DNA of 52,396 nucleotides from Spartobacteria bacterium (GCA_003167555.1 PMSN01000016.1:1-52396); one strand, 5' to 3'; positions 18,113 to 28,058 are shown, counted from the first letter of the stretch. The notes: generated by a model not told the origin, from the letters alone. Numbers and translations: made by a program.

Positions 18113-19483
18113 ATGCGGCGTAGCGCCCGAATCGTAATCCTTCTTCTGGCGTCGGCCCGGATCGGCACGGCCGATCCCACCTACACGGTCGAGGACGCCA
18201 TCGCGGTGGCGAAGAAACAGAACATCGAGATCGCGATCGCCAGCAAACAGGTGGACGCGGCGCGCGGCGGCGTGATCGAAGCACGCTCGGGCTTTCTGCC
18301 CTCGGTCGTCTCCACCGGTTTGCTGCGGCGACGGGAACGCCAGGAGGCGTCGCGTCTTCGCCCCGAAGATTACGACGCGTCGGTCCGCGTGGTGCAGAGT
18401 CTTTATACCGGCGGCGCGATCACGAGCCAGGTGGCCATCGCGCGCTTAAATCACGACAAACGCGTGCTCGAATATCAGGCGCTCGTGAATCGCGTGTCGA
18501 TGGATGTGCGCCTCGCGTTTTTCGAGCTGCTCTTGAACAAGGCCAAGATCCATGTGCGCGAACAGTCGGTGCAGGTTTTCCAGGAGGAACTCAAGACGCA
18601 ACGGCAACGCTTCGAGACGGGAACCGTGGGCGCATTGAACGTGAGCCGCGCCGAGGTCGCGCTCGCGAACGAACAGCCCGAGCTGATCGACGCGCAGACG
18701 CAGCTCCAAAATTCTTATTTGAAACTGGGCCAACTGCTCGGGATGGATGCGCGCGCGAAATCGATGGCCTTCGAGGCGGCCGGCCCGCTCGAATATTTTC
18801 CGCGCCATCCCGATTTGAACGAGTGCCTCGCCTACGCCGACGTGACCCGGCCGGAAATCAAGGCGCGCGAAATCGATGTCGAGATCGAAAACCAGCAACT
18901 GATCCTCGACCGAAGCGAGACGCGTCCGCGCGTGGAAGCGTTCACCGGCTACGAATTGTATAGCGAAAACGACCCGCTCGTCGGAGCGGAGTTCAACCAC
19001 GGCTACATCGTCGGAGTAAATGCGAGCTGGCATATCTTCGACGGATTCGCGACGCGCGGCCGGATGCAGGCGACCCGGGCCCGGCGCGACGCAGCGATCC
19101 AGGCGCTGGCAGCGGCGCGGCTATCGGTCGCGTCAGATGTGCGAAGTGCGTTTCTCGATTTGCAACAAGCGAGCCGGATCCTGGAATCCGAAACGCGTAA
19201 CGTGCAAAACGCGGACGAATCGCTCGAAATCGCCAAAGGCAATCTCGGCGCCGGCTTGGGAACACAGCTCGATATTTTGCAAGCGGCCTCGGACGTGACG
19301 CGCACCCGCACGACACGGTTGGGCGCAATCTATCTTCATAATGTCGCGCTCGCGCGGCTGGCGCGCGCCTCTGCGCGCGAACCGAAGGCGCTTGATTTTG
19401 CCGCGAAGACGAAAAGCGATTCGCCCGGGAAACCGATCGCAGAGGTCGTGGCGCCACCGTCAACTTTGGGAGGCGCGCGATGA
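18113..19483 (+). CDS. TolC-family outer-membrane efflux protein
   Basis: A 456-residue protein with a short signal peptide (RIVILLLASARIGTADP) and two repeats of long amphipathic helices, the OEP domain of TolC-like channels: VEDAIAVAKKQNIEIAIASK at the N-terminus, LYTGGAITSQ in the first beta region and IFDGFATRGRMQATRA in the second. It should form the outer-membrane duct of a tripartite exporter. ATG 18113 is preferred over upstream starts because it gives the signal peptide. First gene of a tightly packed operon with a second TolC-like gene, a HlyD-like adaptor and an FtsX-type permease; the 176-bp spacer to divergent ino1 must hold both promoters. Confidence 0.85.
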   Translation: MRRSARIVILLLASARIGTADPTYTVEDAIAVAKKQNIEIAIASKQVDAARGGVIEARSGFLPSVVSTGLLRRRERQEASRLRPEDYDASVRVVQSLYTGGAITSQVAIARLNHDKRVLEYQALVNRVSMDVRLAFFELLLNKAKIHVREQSVQVFQEELKTQRQRFETGTVGALNVSRAEVALANEQPELIDAQTQLQNSYLKLGQLLGMDARAKSMAFEAAGPLEYFPRHPDLNECLAYADVTRPEIKAREIDVEIENQQLILDRSETRPRVEAFTGYELYSENDPLVGAEFNHGYIVGVNASWHIFDGFATRGRMQATRARRDAAIQALAAARLSVASDVRSAFLDLQQASRILESETRNVQNADESLEIAKGNLGAGLGTQLDILQAASDVTRTRTTRLGAIYLHNVALARLARASAREPKALDFAAKTKSDSPGKPIAEVVAPPSTLGGAR

Positions 19484-20805
19484 AACGATTCGCGCTCGTC
19501 ATCACGGCTGCGATCGCTTGCGCCGCGGCTAATGCGCAGGCTCTCTCTCTCGATAAAGCCCTCGCGAGAACGCTCGAGAAAAATCCCATGATCGTCGACG
19601 CGAAGCTCGCGCTCGAACAAGCCGTGGGCCGCCGCCTCGTCTTGCGATCGAATGGTTTGCCCGACGCGAGAATTCAAATCCTCGGCGGCGACCAGGGCGG
19701 AAAACGCGCGGGGCAATCAGCCAACCAGCCGTTTGGATTTGGTCGCGGCTTTTTCACGCAAGCGTTGTTCGACGCCGCTGTTCCGGCTTCGCGCCGCCGC
19801 GGCGACATCGAAGTTCTGCTCGCGGAGCAGCGCTTGAATGTCGCGGTTGTGCAGCAACTTCATACCGCGCGGATCGCGTTTTACACTGCGCTCTTTAACG
19901 ATTCGCTTCGCACCCTCGGTGAAGCGCAACGGCAGCGACTCGCCGAAAACGTGACCGCGCAAGCCGAGCGCTACCAGGCCGGACGCGCCGACCGCGGCGC
20001 GATGGTCACTGCGCAATTGCTCGAGCGCGAACTCGATCCGCGCATCGAGGATGTGCGCCGCCTTTATGACGGCGCGTTGCTCACGCTCGCCACTTGCATG
20101 GGAGAAAATCTAGGGCCGACGGCAAACCAGGTCCGGCCGGAAGGAGATTTGACCTTCGCGGCCACGAACCTGGATCTGCCATCAGAGACCACGGCGGCGC
20201 TCGAAGATCGCGCTGATTTGAGACTCGCCCGCCTCCTGGTCCGCGCCGCGGGAGAGGACCAGCGAATCATCGAAGCGGCCTATTACCCTGCGCTCGATGC
20301 AACGATCACGGGCACCTATATCCCGATCACCGTTCACACGGCCAATGGTGGCTCGCCCCGCAGTTCCGACAACATCATTTCGTCGGAAGGAACCGTCGGC
20401 GTCGCCTTTACCTGGCGCGTGGTGGATAATGGCAAGGTCGGCGGCCAGGTCATGCGCGCGCGCGCCATTCGCGAGATGAACGAAATTTCGCTTCACCAGC
20501 TCGAAGCCAACGTCTCGCTCGAGCTGAAACGCATCCACAATAATTTTCACGCGATCGAGGGGCGCTGGAATTCGTTGAGTGCGGCCGTCGCCGGCGCCGA
20601 GCAGAATGTGACCGTGGTGCAGCGGACCCTGGCCGAGGGGCTTTCCTCGCAATTGGAATTCCGCACGGCCGAGGGAAGTTTCCTCGAAACCAAAAGCGCT
20701 CTCTTGTCCGCCGCGTATCAACAAAACGTGGCGCGCGCCGAATGGGATCGCGCGACCGGCCGCTACTTTCAATTTTCCGGGGACACCGCCGGAAAGTTGC
20801 ATTAG
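19480..20805 (+). CDS. second TolC-family outer-membrane efflux protein
   Basis: A 441-residue paralogue of the OEP family with a clear signal peptide (MKRFALVITAAIACAAANAQA). Helical repeats start at LSLDKALARTLEKNPMIVDA and the second beta-barrel segment reads TFTWRVVDNGKVGGQ-like (VAFTWRVVDNGKVGG). The start ATG overlaps the stop of the preceding gene (ATGA), indicating translational coupling. Two different outer-membrane channels in one export operon is uncommon. They may form mixed channels or serve different substrates. Confidence 0.83.
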   Translation: MKRFALVITAAIACAAANAQALSLDKALARTLEKNPMIVDAKLALEQAVGRRLVLRSNGLPDARIQILGGDQGGKRAGQSANQPFGFGRGFFTQALFDAAVPASRRRGDIEVLLAEQRLNVAVVQQLHTARIAFYTALFNDSLRTLGEAQRQRLAENVTAQAERYQAGRADRGAMVTAQLLERELDPRIEDVRRLYDGALLTLATCMGENLGPTANQVRPEGDLTFAATNLDLPSETTAALEDRADLRLARLLVRAAGEDQRIIEAAYYPALDATITGTYIPITVHTANGGSPRSSDNIISSEGTVGVAFTWRVVDNGKVGGQVMRARAIREMNEISLHQLEANVSLELKRIHNNFHAIEGRWNSLSAAVAGAEQNVTVVQRTLAEGLSSQLEFRTAEGSFLETKSALLSAAYQQNVARAEWDRATGRYFQFSGDTAGKLH

Positions 20806-21972
20806 GTGCAGCCGTTGAAGTTTTCCTACCCGAAGAAATACATCTGGGTTGCCGTCGCCGGAGTGCTGCTGGTCTTCGGCGCGATTTATTTTCTCACGCT
20901 GCCGGTGGCGGAGATCGTAGTGGTGCGCCGCGGCACGGCCATCTCGGCGATCTACGGCACGGTCCGGATCGAATCCACGCTGCTGGTTCCCGTGCGCGCG
21001 CAGAATGCCGGCTTCATTCAACTGGCGGAGCCACTTTCGGCCGGGCGCGGTGCGATCGGGAAGAAGGTCGAGAAAGGAGAATTGCTCGCGACCATCGCGG
21101 ATGAAACAACCGCGCGTCTCTTGAAACAGGCTCGTGCCGACCTTCAGGCCGCGACGCAGCGGGCCGAACTTCCGTTGCCTTCCACCGAGGCGCTCAAGGT
21201 GGCAGAGGACAATCTGGGCCGCCTCGAAAAATTGACCGCGCTCAGCAATGTCCCCGCGGTGGAGCACGAGAAGGCCAAGAGCGAAGTGAACCGCCTCCGC
21301 GGACTGCTCGAGAGCGAGAGGATCGAGCGCGACCGCAACCTCGCCATGCTTGAGGAGACGCGCCAGAAACTCGAAGCCCAGCTGAAGAATTCCGAAATCC
21401 GCGCGCCGATGGACGGCCTCCTCACCGCGATCAAGACCATCGATGGCGAGCTCGTGGCGGACCGCGCCGAGCTGTTCACGATCTCGTCGCCGAAGAATTA
21501 CGTGCGCGGCGAAGTGGACGAAGAAGATGTGGGCGAAGTGAAAGTGGGCATGACGGCGGTGGTGCAGGTCTACGCGTTCCGCACCCGCCAGTTCAGCGCC
21601 AAAGTTTCCGCGATCCAGCCGTCGGCCGATCCGGAAACGCAGCGTTACACCATCGTCCTCGACCTGGAGAATCCGCCTGAGAATCTCATGGCCGGCATGA
21701 CCGGCGAAATGAACATCATCACCGGCTCGCACGAGAACGCGCTTCTGTTGCCAACGCGCGCCATCGTCGTGGACCAGGCGCTTATCGTGAGACACGGCAT
21801 CGTGCAGTCGCGCACGGTGAAGGTCGGTTATCGCACGCTCGATTTCTCCGAAATCCTCGACGGCCTTGCCGAAGGCGACCGCGCCATTCTTTCCGATCAG
21901 GATAAATTGCGCCCGGGAAAATTGGTCCGGCAACGGGTGGCGAAGATCGCACCGCGGCCGGAACAAAAGTGA
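20806..21972 (+). CDS. HlyD/MacA-type periplasmic adaptor
   Basis: A 388-residue membrane-fusion protein with one N-terminal membrane anchor (YIWVAVAGVLLVFGAIYFLTL), a split lipoyl domain, a coiled-coil hairpin (about residues 100-195, rich in Glu, Arg, Leu), the return strand NSEIRAPMDGLLTAI and a beta-barrel domain with GMTGEMNIITG. It should link the inner-membrane ABC permease with the TolC-like channel. GTG 20806 follows the preceding stop codon directly. The family assignment is clear from domain order. Confidence 0.87.
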   Translation: MQPLKFSYPKKYIWVAVAGVLLVFGAIYFLTLPVAEIVVVRRGTAISAIYGTVRIESTLLVPVRAQNAGFIQLAEPLSAGRGAIGKKVEKGELLATIADETTARLLKQARADLQAATQRAELPLPSTEALKVAEDNLGRLEKLTALSNVPAVEHEKAKSEVNRLRGLLESERIERDRNLAMLEETRQKLEAQLKNSEIRAPMDGLLTAIKTIDGELVADRAELFTISSPKNYVRGEVDEEDVGEVKVGMTAVVQVYAFRTRQFSAKVSAIQPSADPETQRYTIVLDLENPPENLMAGMTGEMNIITGSHENALLLPTRAIVVDQALIVRHGIVQSRTVKVGYRTLDFSEILDGLAEGDRAILSDQDKLRPGKLVRQRVAKIAPRPEQK

Positions 21973-23216
21973 CCCCGCCTCTTTACATTGCGATCCGCTT
22001 CCTCAGCCATCGCAAGCGCGCGTTTATCCTGAGCCTGAGCGGCGTCGTTTTCGGCGTAGCCATTTTCATTTGCACGCAGGCGCAAACTCAGGGGTTCGCG
22101 AAAAATTTTATCGACTCGACGCTGGGCAGTAATGGCGCGCTGGTACTGCGCTCACGTTTCCAAACCGGCGCCACCGGATTGATGGTCCCGCCGAAAACCT
22201 CAGCGGGCAACGCCGCCGGCCTGCCGCGCCGCCATTTCCTCAGCGGCATCACGAACGCGTCCGAGATCATGCGCATCAGCCGTCAATTTGCGGACGTGGC
22301 CGCCTGCTCGCCGGTCCTGCGCGGCACCCTCAGCGCGCGCGCCGGTTTCGAGAACGCAACCGTCGATCTCTTCGGCATCGATCCCGTCTACCATCTCCAA
22401 ACCACCAATCTCGCGCAGCAAATAATCGCGGGAACGTTCGACGAATTTCGAAACAACCCGAACTCCGTCATCGTCGGTTCGCGTCTCGCCGAAGCGCTCG
22501 AAGTCGGCGCGGGCGATGCCATTCAATTACTTTCGCCCGGCGGCGAATATCGGCGCTTCACCGTGGCAGCCATCGCGCGGAGCGGCGTGGGCATAGTCGA
22601 TGCCGGCCGCGTTTATTCTCACGTGCGGGTCGCGCAGACCCTTTTGCGCAAACCTTTTTCTGCTTCCATGATCGTCTACAAATTGCGCGATCCCGAGCGC
22701 GCGCCGGCGCTGGCCCGCGAGTTTGAAACGCTGTTCCAACACGAATCGCAAAGCTGGCAGGACCGCGAGGAAGCGAATCTTCAGCTCTTTGTTACTTTGC
22801 GCATGTCGGCCGCGATCACGGTCTCGTTGATCATCCTCCTGGCCGGTTTCGGGATCTTCAACGTGCTCACCATGTCGGTGCTCGCGAAGATCAAGGAGAT
22901 CGCCATTCTGCGCTCAATGGGCTACCGGGCCCGCGACATCTCCTCGATCTTCCTCTGGCAGGGCGCGATGATCGCGGCCGCCGGTTCGATCATCGGCTGC
23001 ATTGTCGGCGCGCTCTTTACCTGGGGCGTCTCGCACATCCCGATTCAGGTCCGCGGCCTGGTTTACGCCAATCACTTTCTAGTCACCTGGGACTGGCGGC
23101 ATTATTTCTGGGCAACGCTGCTGGCCGTCATCGCGGTTTTCATCGCGAGCTATGTGCCGGCGCGGCGGGCCGCGTCGCTCGCGCCAGTCGCCACCTTGCG
23201 CGGATCGAGCGCGTAA
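21969..23216 (+). CDS. FtsX/MacB/LolE-type ABC transporter permease
   Basis: A 415-residue permease with one N-terminal membrane helix (FILSLSGVVFGVAIFICTQA), a periplasmic MacB-core domain of about 220 residues, and three C-terminal helices with the family signature IKEIAILRSMGYRARDISSI and PARRAASLAPVATLRG. It belongs to mechanotransmission-type ABC systems that move lipoproteins, lipids or peptides. The GTG start overlaps the adaptor stop (GTGA). The cognate ATPase is not next to it, as expected, but at 31573, beyond a 8.3-kb accessory block. A truncated paralogue lies at 24598-25539. Confidence 0.88.
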   Translation: MTPPLYIAIRFLSHRKRAFILSLSGVVFGVAIFICTQAQTQGFAKNFIDSTLGSNGALVLRSRFQTGATGLMVPPKTSAGNAAGLPRRHFLSGITNASEIMRISRQFADVAACSPVLRGTLSARAGFENATVDLFGIDPVYHLQTTNLAQQIIAGTFDEFRNNPNSVIVGSRLAEALEVGAGDAIQLLSPGGEYRRFTVAAIARSGVGIVDAGRVYSHVRVAQTLLRKPFSASMIVYKLRDPERAPALAREFETLFQHESQSWQDREEANLQLFVTLRMSAAITVSLIILLAGFGIFNVLTMSVLAKIKEIAILRSMGYRARDISSIFLWQGAMIAAAGSIIGCIVGALFTWGVSHIPIQVRGLVYANHFLVTWDWRHYFWATLLAVIAVFIASYVPARRAASLAPVATLRGSSA

Positions 23217-23254
23217 CTGGATCGCGAAAGACGAACAAAAAGCGTGTGGCCTAA

Positions 23255-24481
23255 ATGATGCGCGCGATTCACCTTTATCAAGCCGGAGACTGGTTGAGCC
23301 CAAGCCGCTGGCCCAGGTGGTTCTTCCGGGATGTCTTAACTCCTTTTGCTGCGACTCGGATACTGCTGATCGCTGTGGCGTGGCTCGGTTTTCACCTGGT
23401 GAAGACACCTTTGAAAAGCGGCAAACGCGAAATCGGAAGCACCGACATGGTCAGCCCGATAAACGGGCAGCTCTCCCCGGATACTCACCCTTTTGTGAAC
23501 ATGTGGTTCAGATGGGACAGTGAATGGTACCTCTCGATTGCGAAGAATGGTTATCAATTTACTCCGGGACAGGAATCCAATGTTGCCTTCTTTCCTCTCT
23601 ATCCATACGCAGTTCGCTTGGTGCACTTCGTCATTCCGTGGCGAAGTGATGCAGGATGGCTTTTGATCGGAATACTCATCTCTAATGGCTCGCTCCTTGT
23701 CGCACTCGCTTACCTTAACCGGCTGGTTCGCCTGGACTATGACGAAGCGACCGCAGCTCGCGCCGTCCTTTATCTCTGCGTCTTCCCTACGACTCTGTTC
23801 TTGTCCGCGTTCTACTCAGAGTCTCTGTTTCTGGCGTTTGTCCTAAGCGCCTTCTACTATGCCCGGTGCGGCCGCTGGCTTGTTGCCGGGATCCTCGCTG
23901 CTGCAGCCGCCGTCGGCCGGCCGCCAGGCGGACTGCTGATCATTGCTCTGGCCTTCGAGTATCTCGATCAGAAACAACTTCAGTGGAAGCAGGTAAGACT
24001 GGATTGCCTGGCGCTACTTCTGGTTCCGGCGGCCGTGGCCAGTCACCTGGCTTTCTTCCGATGGCGGTTCGGCGAATGGGATGTCCTCTCCAGGACTGAA
24101 GCCGTGGCAAGCTGGTCTCGCACCCTTACTCCGCCGTGGATTACGCTGGGAACATTTTTTCAGCGGGCGCATTCGGGGACAAACAGTCGTGACTCTTATC
24201 TCGACTTTGCTTTCACGATTGCCCTGCTCTGCCTAACGACGTTTGCCGCTTTTCGGCTGCGACTTAGCTATACGGTCTATGCCGTCGCCACGGTCCTCTT
24301 TATCACGTCCTGGGGATACCTGACTTCCGTTCCGCGATATGGCGTGGTCATTTTCCCAATCATGATCGCGCTCGCTTTGTTAGGCCGGAGCAATGCCTTT
24401 AACCGGGCTTACCTCACCATTTCGGGATGTATTGCCGCTTACTGCATGTTCGTATTTTCGCATTGGGGCTGGGTGGGATAG
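23255..24481 (+). CDS. PIG-V-like GT-C mannosyltransferase
   Basis: A 408-residue integral membrane protein with about nine hydrophobic helices. The segment FRWDSEWYLSIAKNGY resembles the WDxxWY-type motif of PIG-V/GPI mannosyltransferase II relatives, and FPTTLFLSAFYSESLF and GRPPGGLL are also typical of this group. Such enzymes use a polyprenyl-phosphate sugar on the outer face of the inner membrane. A DPM1-like synthase that could supply that donor lies 1.3 kb downstream. Its more relaxed base composition compared with the flanking permease genes suggests it was acquired. It sits where the ABC ATPase gene would be expected. Confidence 0.75.
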   Translation: MMRAIHLYQAGDWLSPSRWPRWFFRDVLTPFAATRILLIAVAWLGFHLVKTPLKSGKREIGSTDMVSPINGQLSPDTHPFVNMWFRWDSEWYLSIAKNGYQFTPGQESNVAFFPLYPYAVRLVHFVIPWRSDAGWLLIGILISNGSLLVALAYLNRLVRLDYDEATAARAVLYLCVFPTTLFLSAFYSESLFLAFVLSAFYYARCGRWLVAGILAAAAAVGRPPGGLLIIALAFEYLDQKQLQWKQVRLDCLALLLVPAAVASHLAFFRWRFGEWDVLSRTEAVASWSRTLTPPWITLGTFFQRAHSGTNSRDSYLDFAFTIALLCLTTFAAFRLRLSYTVYAVATVLFITSWGYLTSVPRYGVVIFPIMIALALLGRSNAFNRAYLTISGCIAAYCMFVFSHWGWVG

Positions 24482-24597
24482 ACGGAGTTGGAAGTGGGCG
24501 CGCCCTCGCGCTTAAACAGACGATCCAGCACAGCCCGATCACTCTGATCCAGTCCAATGATCCGCCATGCGAGAATGTAAGCGCCGGCATACAAGCC
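24482..24597 (-). pseudogene. C-terminal remnant of a polysaccharide flippase
   Basis: The minus strand encodes GLYAGAYILAWRIIGLDQSD followed by RAVLDRLFKREGAPT. This matches the C-terminus of the intact flippase at 28387 (LGGYIVMWRIIGLDPTDRAI, then VDHLFKKK). Nothing upstream of it survives, because a truncated permease gene on the opposite strand begins immediately at its 5' side. It is direct evidence that a flippase gene once stood here. Confidence 0.75.
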
Positions 24598-25539
24598 CGC
24601 AGCCGGCAATTCGCCGATGTCGCCGCCTGCTCGGCGGTTTTGCGCGGCACGGTCAGCGCGCGCGCGGGCTTCGATAATGCCACCGTCGATCTTTTCGGGA
24701 TCGACGCCACGTCGCACCTCCAGACGACCAACCTTGCCCAGCAACTGACCGCCGGGAGCCTTGACGAATTCCGGAACAACCCGAACGCCATCATCATCGG
24801 TTCACGTCTGGCCGAATTCCTCCAGGTCGAACCCGGCGATGCTCTCCAGTTGCTTTCGCCCGGCGGTGAGTACCGGCGTTTCGCCATCGACGCCATCGCG
24901 CGCAACGGGGTCGGGGTTGTCGATGCGGTCCGGGTTTATTGCCACGTCCGCGTCGCGCAAACTCTGCTGCGGAAACCGTTCGCTGCCTCGATGATCGTTT
25001 ACAAACTGCGCGATCTGGAGCGCGCGCCGACCGTCGCCCGCGCGTTCGAAAATCTATTTCAACACGAAGCCCAGAGCTGGCAGGACCGCGAAGAGGCCAA
25101 CCTTCAGCTCTTCATGACCGTGCGCCTTTCCGCCGCCATCACGGTCTCGCTCATAATCCTCCTGGCCGGCTTCGGAATCTTTAACGTCCTCACCATGTCC
25201 GTCCTCTCAAAGATCAAGGAGATCGCGATCCTGCGCTCGATGGGTTATCGCGCCCGCGACATCTCGGCCATTTTTCTCTGGCAAGGCGCCATGATCGCCA
25301 CGGCGGGCTCGGTGATCGGGTGCATCGCCGGGGCCGCTTTCACGTTGGGCGTTTCCAAAATCCCCATCCAGGTCCGGGCATCTTGGTACGCAAACCATTT
25401 TCTGGTGGCGTGGAACTGGCAACATTACCTGTGGGCCACGCTCCTGGCGGTCATCGCCGTCTTCATCGCCAGCTACGTCCCCGCTCGGCGCGCGGCGCAG
25501 CTTGCGCCGGTCGCCACTCTTCGTGGTTCTAGCGCCTAG
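24598..25539 (+). pseudogene. truncated paralogue of the FtsX-type ABC permease
   Basis: From SRQFADVAACS to the stop, this matches residues from about 100 to the end of the permease at 21969 almost residue for residue (for example IKEIAILRSMGYRARDISAI, PARRAAQLAPVATLRGSSA). The first 100 residues, including the first membrane helix, are missing. The frame stays open upstream to 24427, but those codons are antisense to the flippase remnant and to the end of the mannosyltransferase gene, so the apparent 370-residue protein would have an unrelated N-terminus. Many silent differences from the intact copy indicate an old paralogue rather than a recent duplication. Confidence 0.8.
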
Positions 25540-25740
25540 TTCAGGCTTGCTCCCGCGACAAATGTGCTTGCCGAAGATATCACAATCGTCCCGCGGGGGC
25601 ATGTCTCCCTCGCCGCTGGTGGGTGGAATGAATGGAGCGCAGCTCTCTTTGGGGTATTAGTAAAGGCGGAAGGTGGAGTCAGAGGTCAGCGTGAAGAAGA
25701 AGCAAACGCCGAGCGTTGAATTTTTCCAAGACGAGCGATT

Positions 25741-26430
25741 ATGAAAGTTTCGGTTGTCATTCCTTGTTTCAATGAAGTGGGAACTATCGAATATATCGTG
25801 CGGACGGTGCGGGGGGCGCCACTGGCGAATATTGAAATCGTTGTCGTGGATGACGGATCAACCGATGGCACCGCAGCAGTTCTTAAAGAGAAAGTCTCGT
25901 CGTTGGCCGATCAAATCATCTATCAACCACACAATTGCGGTAAGGGCGCGGCTCTGCGCGCCGGCTTCGCCGTGGCTACTGGAGATGTGATCCTGGTGCA
26001 GGATGCCGACCTGGAATACAATCCGAGTGAGTACCCGGTCTTGCTCGAGCCGATTTTTTCCGGAAAGGCTGACGCGGTTTTCGGTTCGCGCTTCATGGGT
26101 GGTCAGGCGCATCGCGTGCTCTATTTTTGGCACATGGTCGGCAACAGGTTTTTGACGCTGCTCTCGAACATGTTTACGAACCTTAACCTGACTGACATCG
26201 AAACCGGCTATAAAGCGTTCCGTGCGCCGCTGCTGAAGAGCCTTCGGCTTCGTGAGAACGGTTTCGGATTTGAACCGGAAGTCACCGCGAAACTCGCGAA
26301 GACGCGATGTCGCATTTACGAAGTAGGCATTTCCTATAGCGGACGGACCTACCGTGAAGGCAAAAAAGTGAATTGGAAAGATGGGTTCCGGGCGATCTAC
26401 GCGATTTTGCGCTACAGTATTTTTCCGTAA
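25741..26430 (+). CDS. GT2 glycosyltransferase, polyprenyl-phosphate mannose synthase-like
   Basis: A 229-residue GT-A fold enzyme with [40 protein letters not shown], the DXD-like [10 protein letters not shown] and [15 protein letters not shown], matching dolichol/polyprenyl-phosphate mannose synthases that lack the membrane tail. It would transfer a sugar from GDP- or UDP-sugar to a polyprenyl phosphate and so supply the GT-C enzymes on either side. ATG 25741 starts directly at the first beta strand. The 200 bp upstream (25540-25740) hold no gene that I can see. Confidence 0.85.
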   Translation: MKVSVVIPCFNEVGTIEYIVRTVRGAPLANIEIVVVDDGSTDGTAAVLKEKVSSLADQIIYQPHNCGKGAALRAGFAVATGDVILVQDADLEYNPSEYPVLLEPIFSGKADAVFGSRFMGGQAHRVLYFWHMVGNRFLTLLSNMFTNLNLTDIETGYKAFRAPLLKSLRLRENGFGFEPEVTAKLAKTRCRIYEVGISYSGRTYREGKKVNWKDGFRAIYAILRYSIFP

Positions 26431-26511
26431 GATCGCACCAACTTTACCTATCGGGACGTTATCCGCGGCAAGGGGTCGGAGGCGATCGTAAACTTGTCGG
26501 CGGGAGCGGAG

Positions 26512-27981
26512 TTACCGACTATCGGCTACCCGAGATAGGTGAGCCGGATATTCGTAAACGAAGACCTCGCGACCGGGAAACTGTTTTAGAAGCGCATCCC
26601 GCTCCGGCTGGCCGCACCAGTTGAAATAGAGGCTACTGGCGGACGAGATATCAGGTGGGTTTCGAGTAAAATCACAGACGTTATCAATGTCAGGGTAGGT
26701 GCCGGTTTTAAGGAAGAAAATTTTTTTCCCATCTCCCGCTTGTGCCGCTGTCCGTTCCAGGTCTCGCTGGCAGTAACTGGAATAGCCTTGCACCGCCAAA
26801 AAAGAGACACTGCCAATAATCTGGAGAGCGAGAGCATAGTTCCACAGGCGACGCGAACCAGCTGCAGCATCGCGCCCGAGCCATCTGTAGAGATCGACTA
26901 CAGCCAGAAGAAGGAATGGAAAGTAACCCAGGAGGTAACGCGGGCCGGGACCGCCCCCGGAGGCTGGGTAGAAGAAATAAAGCCCAAGGTTCATTAAGAA
27001 TAAGACGAGGTACATTCTTACCTTGGGTGGAGCCTGGTAGCGTTTCCAGAAAACGACCAGCAGGACGAATGGTGGGAAAACCCAGAGAAGATTTACGAGG
27101 CGCGACACGGTTCTGAGGATTCCAATCCATGAAATCATGAGACGATCGTGCATGCCCGGTGAATGGTTTAATGCGGTAGGTGTTTGAAGCGGATCGCCCG
27201 AAAGGAGTGTGTCATAAAGAAGGTTACCACTGGCCAGAAGCCCAAACCCAACACCAAAGAGAATGAGCTCGGAGAACCTCTTGCGACGTAGCAGCCTCAC
27301 TCCAATCCAGGCGGCCAAAGGAACCCAATCGATGTATCGGATCAGGGACGAATAGCCAAGGAGAGCGCCCGCGCTGAAGAGCAGCAGTCGCGAAGACCCA
27401 GGGCGGCGCTGCGCAGCGTCGTAGGCGACAAAGGCCGCGAACACAAAGAGCGCGGTAGCAATGTGAGGACGAAGCGAAGCCGCGTAGTAAGAAAAGAAAA
27501 GACAAAGTGTCAGCAAAAATCCAGTGACTCTTACCAGCTCCTTGCCCATCTGCTGCTCCACATATCGCAGAATGAGAAACGCGAGGAGGGCACCAAGTAT
27601 CGGATTAATCAGCCACGGCATTCCGAGCAGAGCGCCGAGTGCGAGAAAAGCAGGCCCGCCCGGGGGGTACTTTGAGAATCGACGGCCGTGATTGTCGCTG
27701 ATGCAATTCGTCCTGACGCAGTCGTGGAGCGGATTGGCCTCGTCGTAGAAAGAACTCTCCGCATACATTTTTCCTGAGGCAAAGAGCTGTGCTTGGTACA
27801 GGTAGGAGTAGTCGTCGCCAGACGTCGGGTATCGCTGGACAAGCGCGAAGGCAATAAGCAATGCCTCCACCAACACCACCAATGAGAACAGCAATTTTAG
27901 CTTCTTTGTCACGAATGCGGGTTTACACTTTTCTTTGTCTCGGCGCAGGGAAAATTTTGGGGATGCACTCACGCCCGGCAC
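26512..27981 (-). CDS. GT-C membrane glycosyltransferase (GT39/83-like)
   Basis: A 489-residue protein with about ten hydrophobic helices and the first-loop acidic motif SGDDYSYLYQAQLFASGK, typical of ArnT/PMT-like polyprenyl-phosphate-sugar-dependent transferases; GRRFSKYPPGGPAFLALG is also characteristic. The C-terminal part (from about residue 410) is soluble. It is convergent with the GT2 gene that probably makes its donor. The start is uncertain: the first 25 residues are basic and hydrophilic, and a start nearer KLKLLFSLVVLVEALL is possible. Confidence 0.7.
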   Translation of the reverse strand: MPGVSASPKFSLRRDKEKCKPAFVTKKLKLLFSLVVLVEALLIAFALVQRYPTSGDDYSYLYQAQLFASGKMYAESSFYDEANPLHDCVRTNCISDNHGRRFSKYPPGGPAFLALGALLGMPWLINPILGALLAFLILRYVEQQMGKELVRVTGFLLTLCLFFSYYAASLRPHIATALFVFAAFVAYDAAQRRPGSSRLLLFSAGALLGYSSLIRYIDWVPLAAWIGVRLLRRKRFSELILFGVGFGLLASGNLLYDTLLSGDPLQTPTALNHSPGMHDRLMISWIGILRTVSRLVNLLWVFPPFVLLVVFWKRYQAPPKVRMYLVLFLMNLGLYFFYPASGGGPGPRYLLGYFPFLLLAVVDLYRWLGRDAAAGSRRLWNYALALQIIGSVSFLAVQGYSSYCQRDLERTAAQAGDGKKIFFLKTGTYPDIDNVCDFTRNPPDISSASSLYFNWCGQPERDALLKQFPGREVFVYEYPAHLSRVADSR

Positions 27982-28058
27982 ATTCTCGCTTTGATCTAGC
28001 AGGCGATTAGCTCGCGAGCTCCGCCCGAGTCAACTTAGGCGGCGCAGCCTGAGGCGTG

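Noticed and set aside
17937-18284. 116-codon upstream extension of ino1
   Set aside because: The extension is Arg/Pro-rich, runs antisense over the start of the TolC-like gene and has no counterpart in the family.
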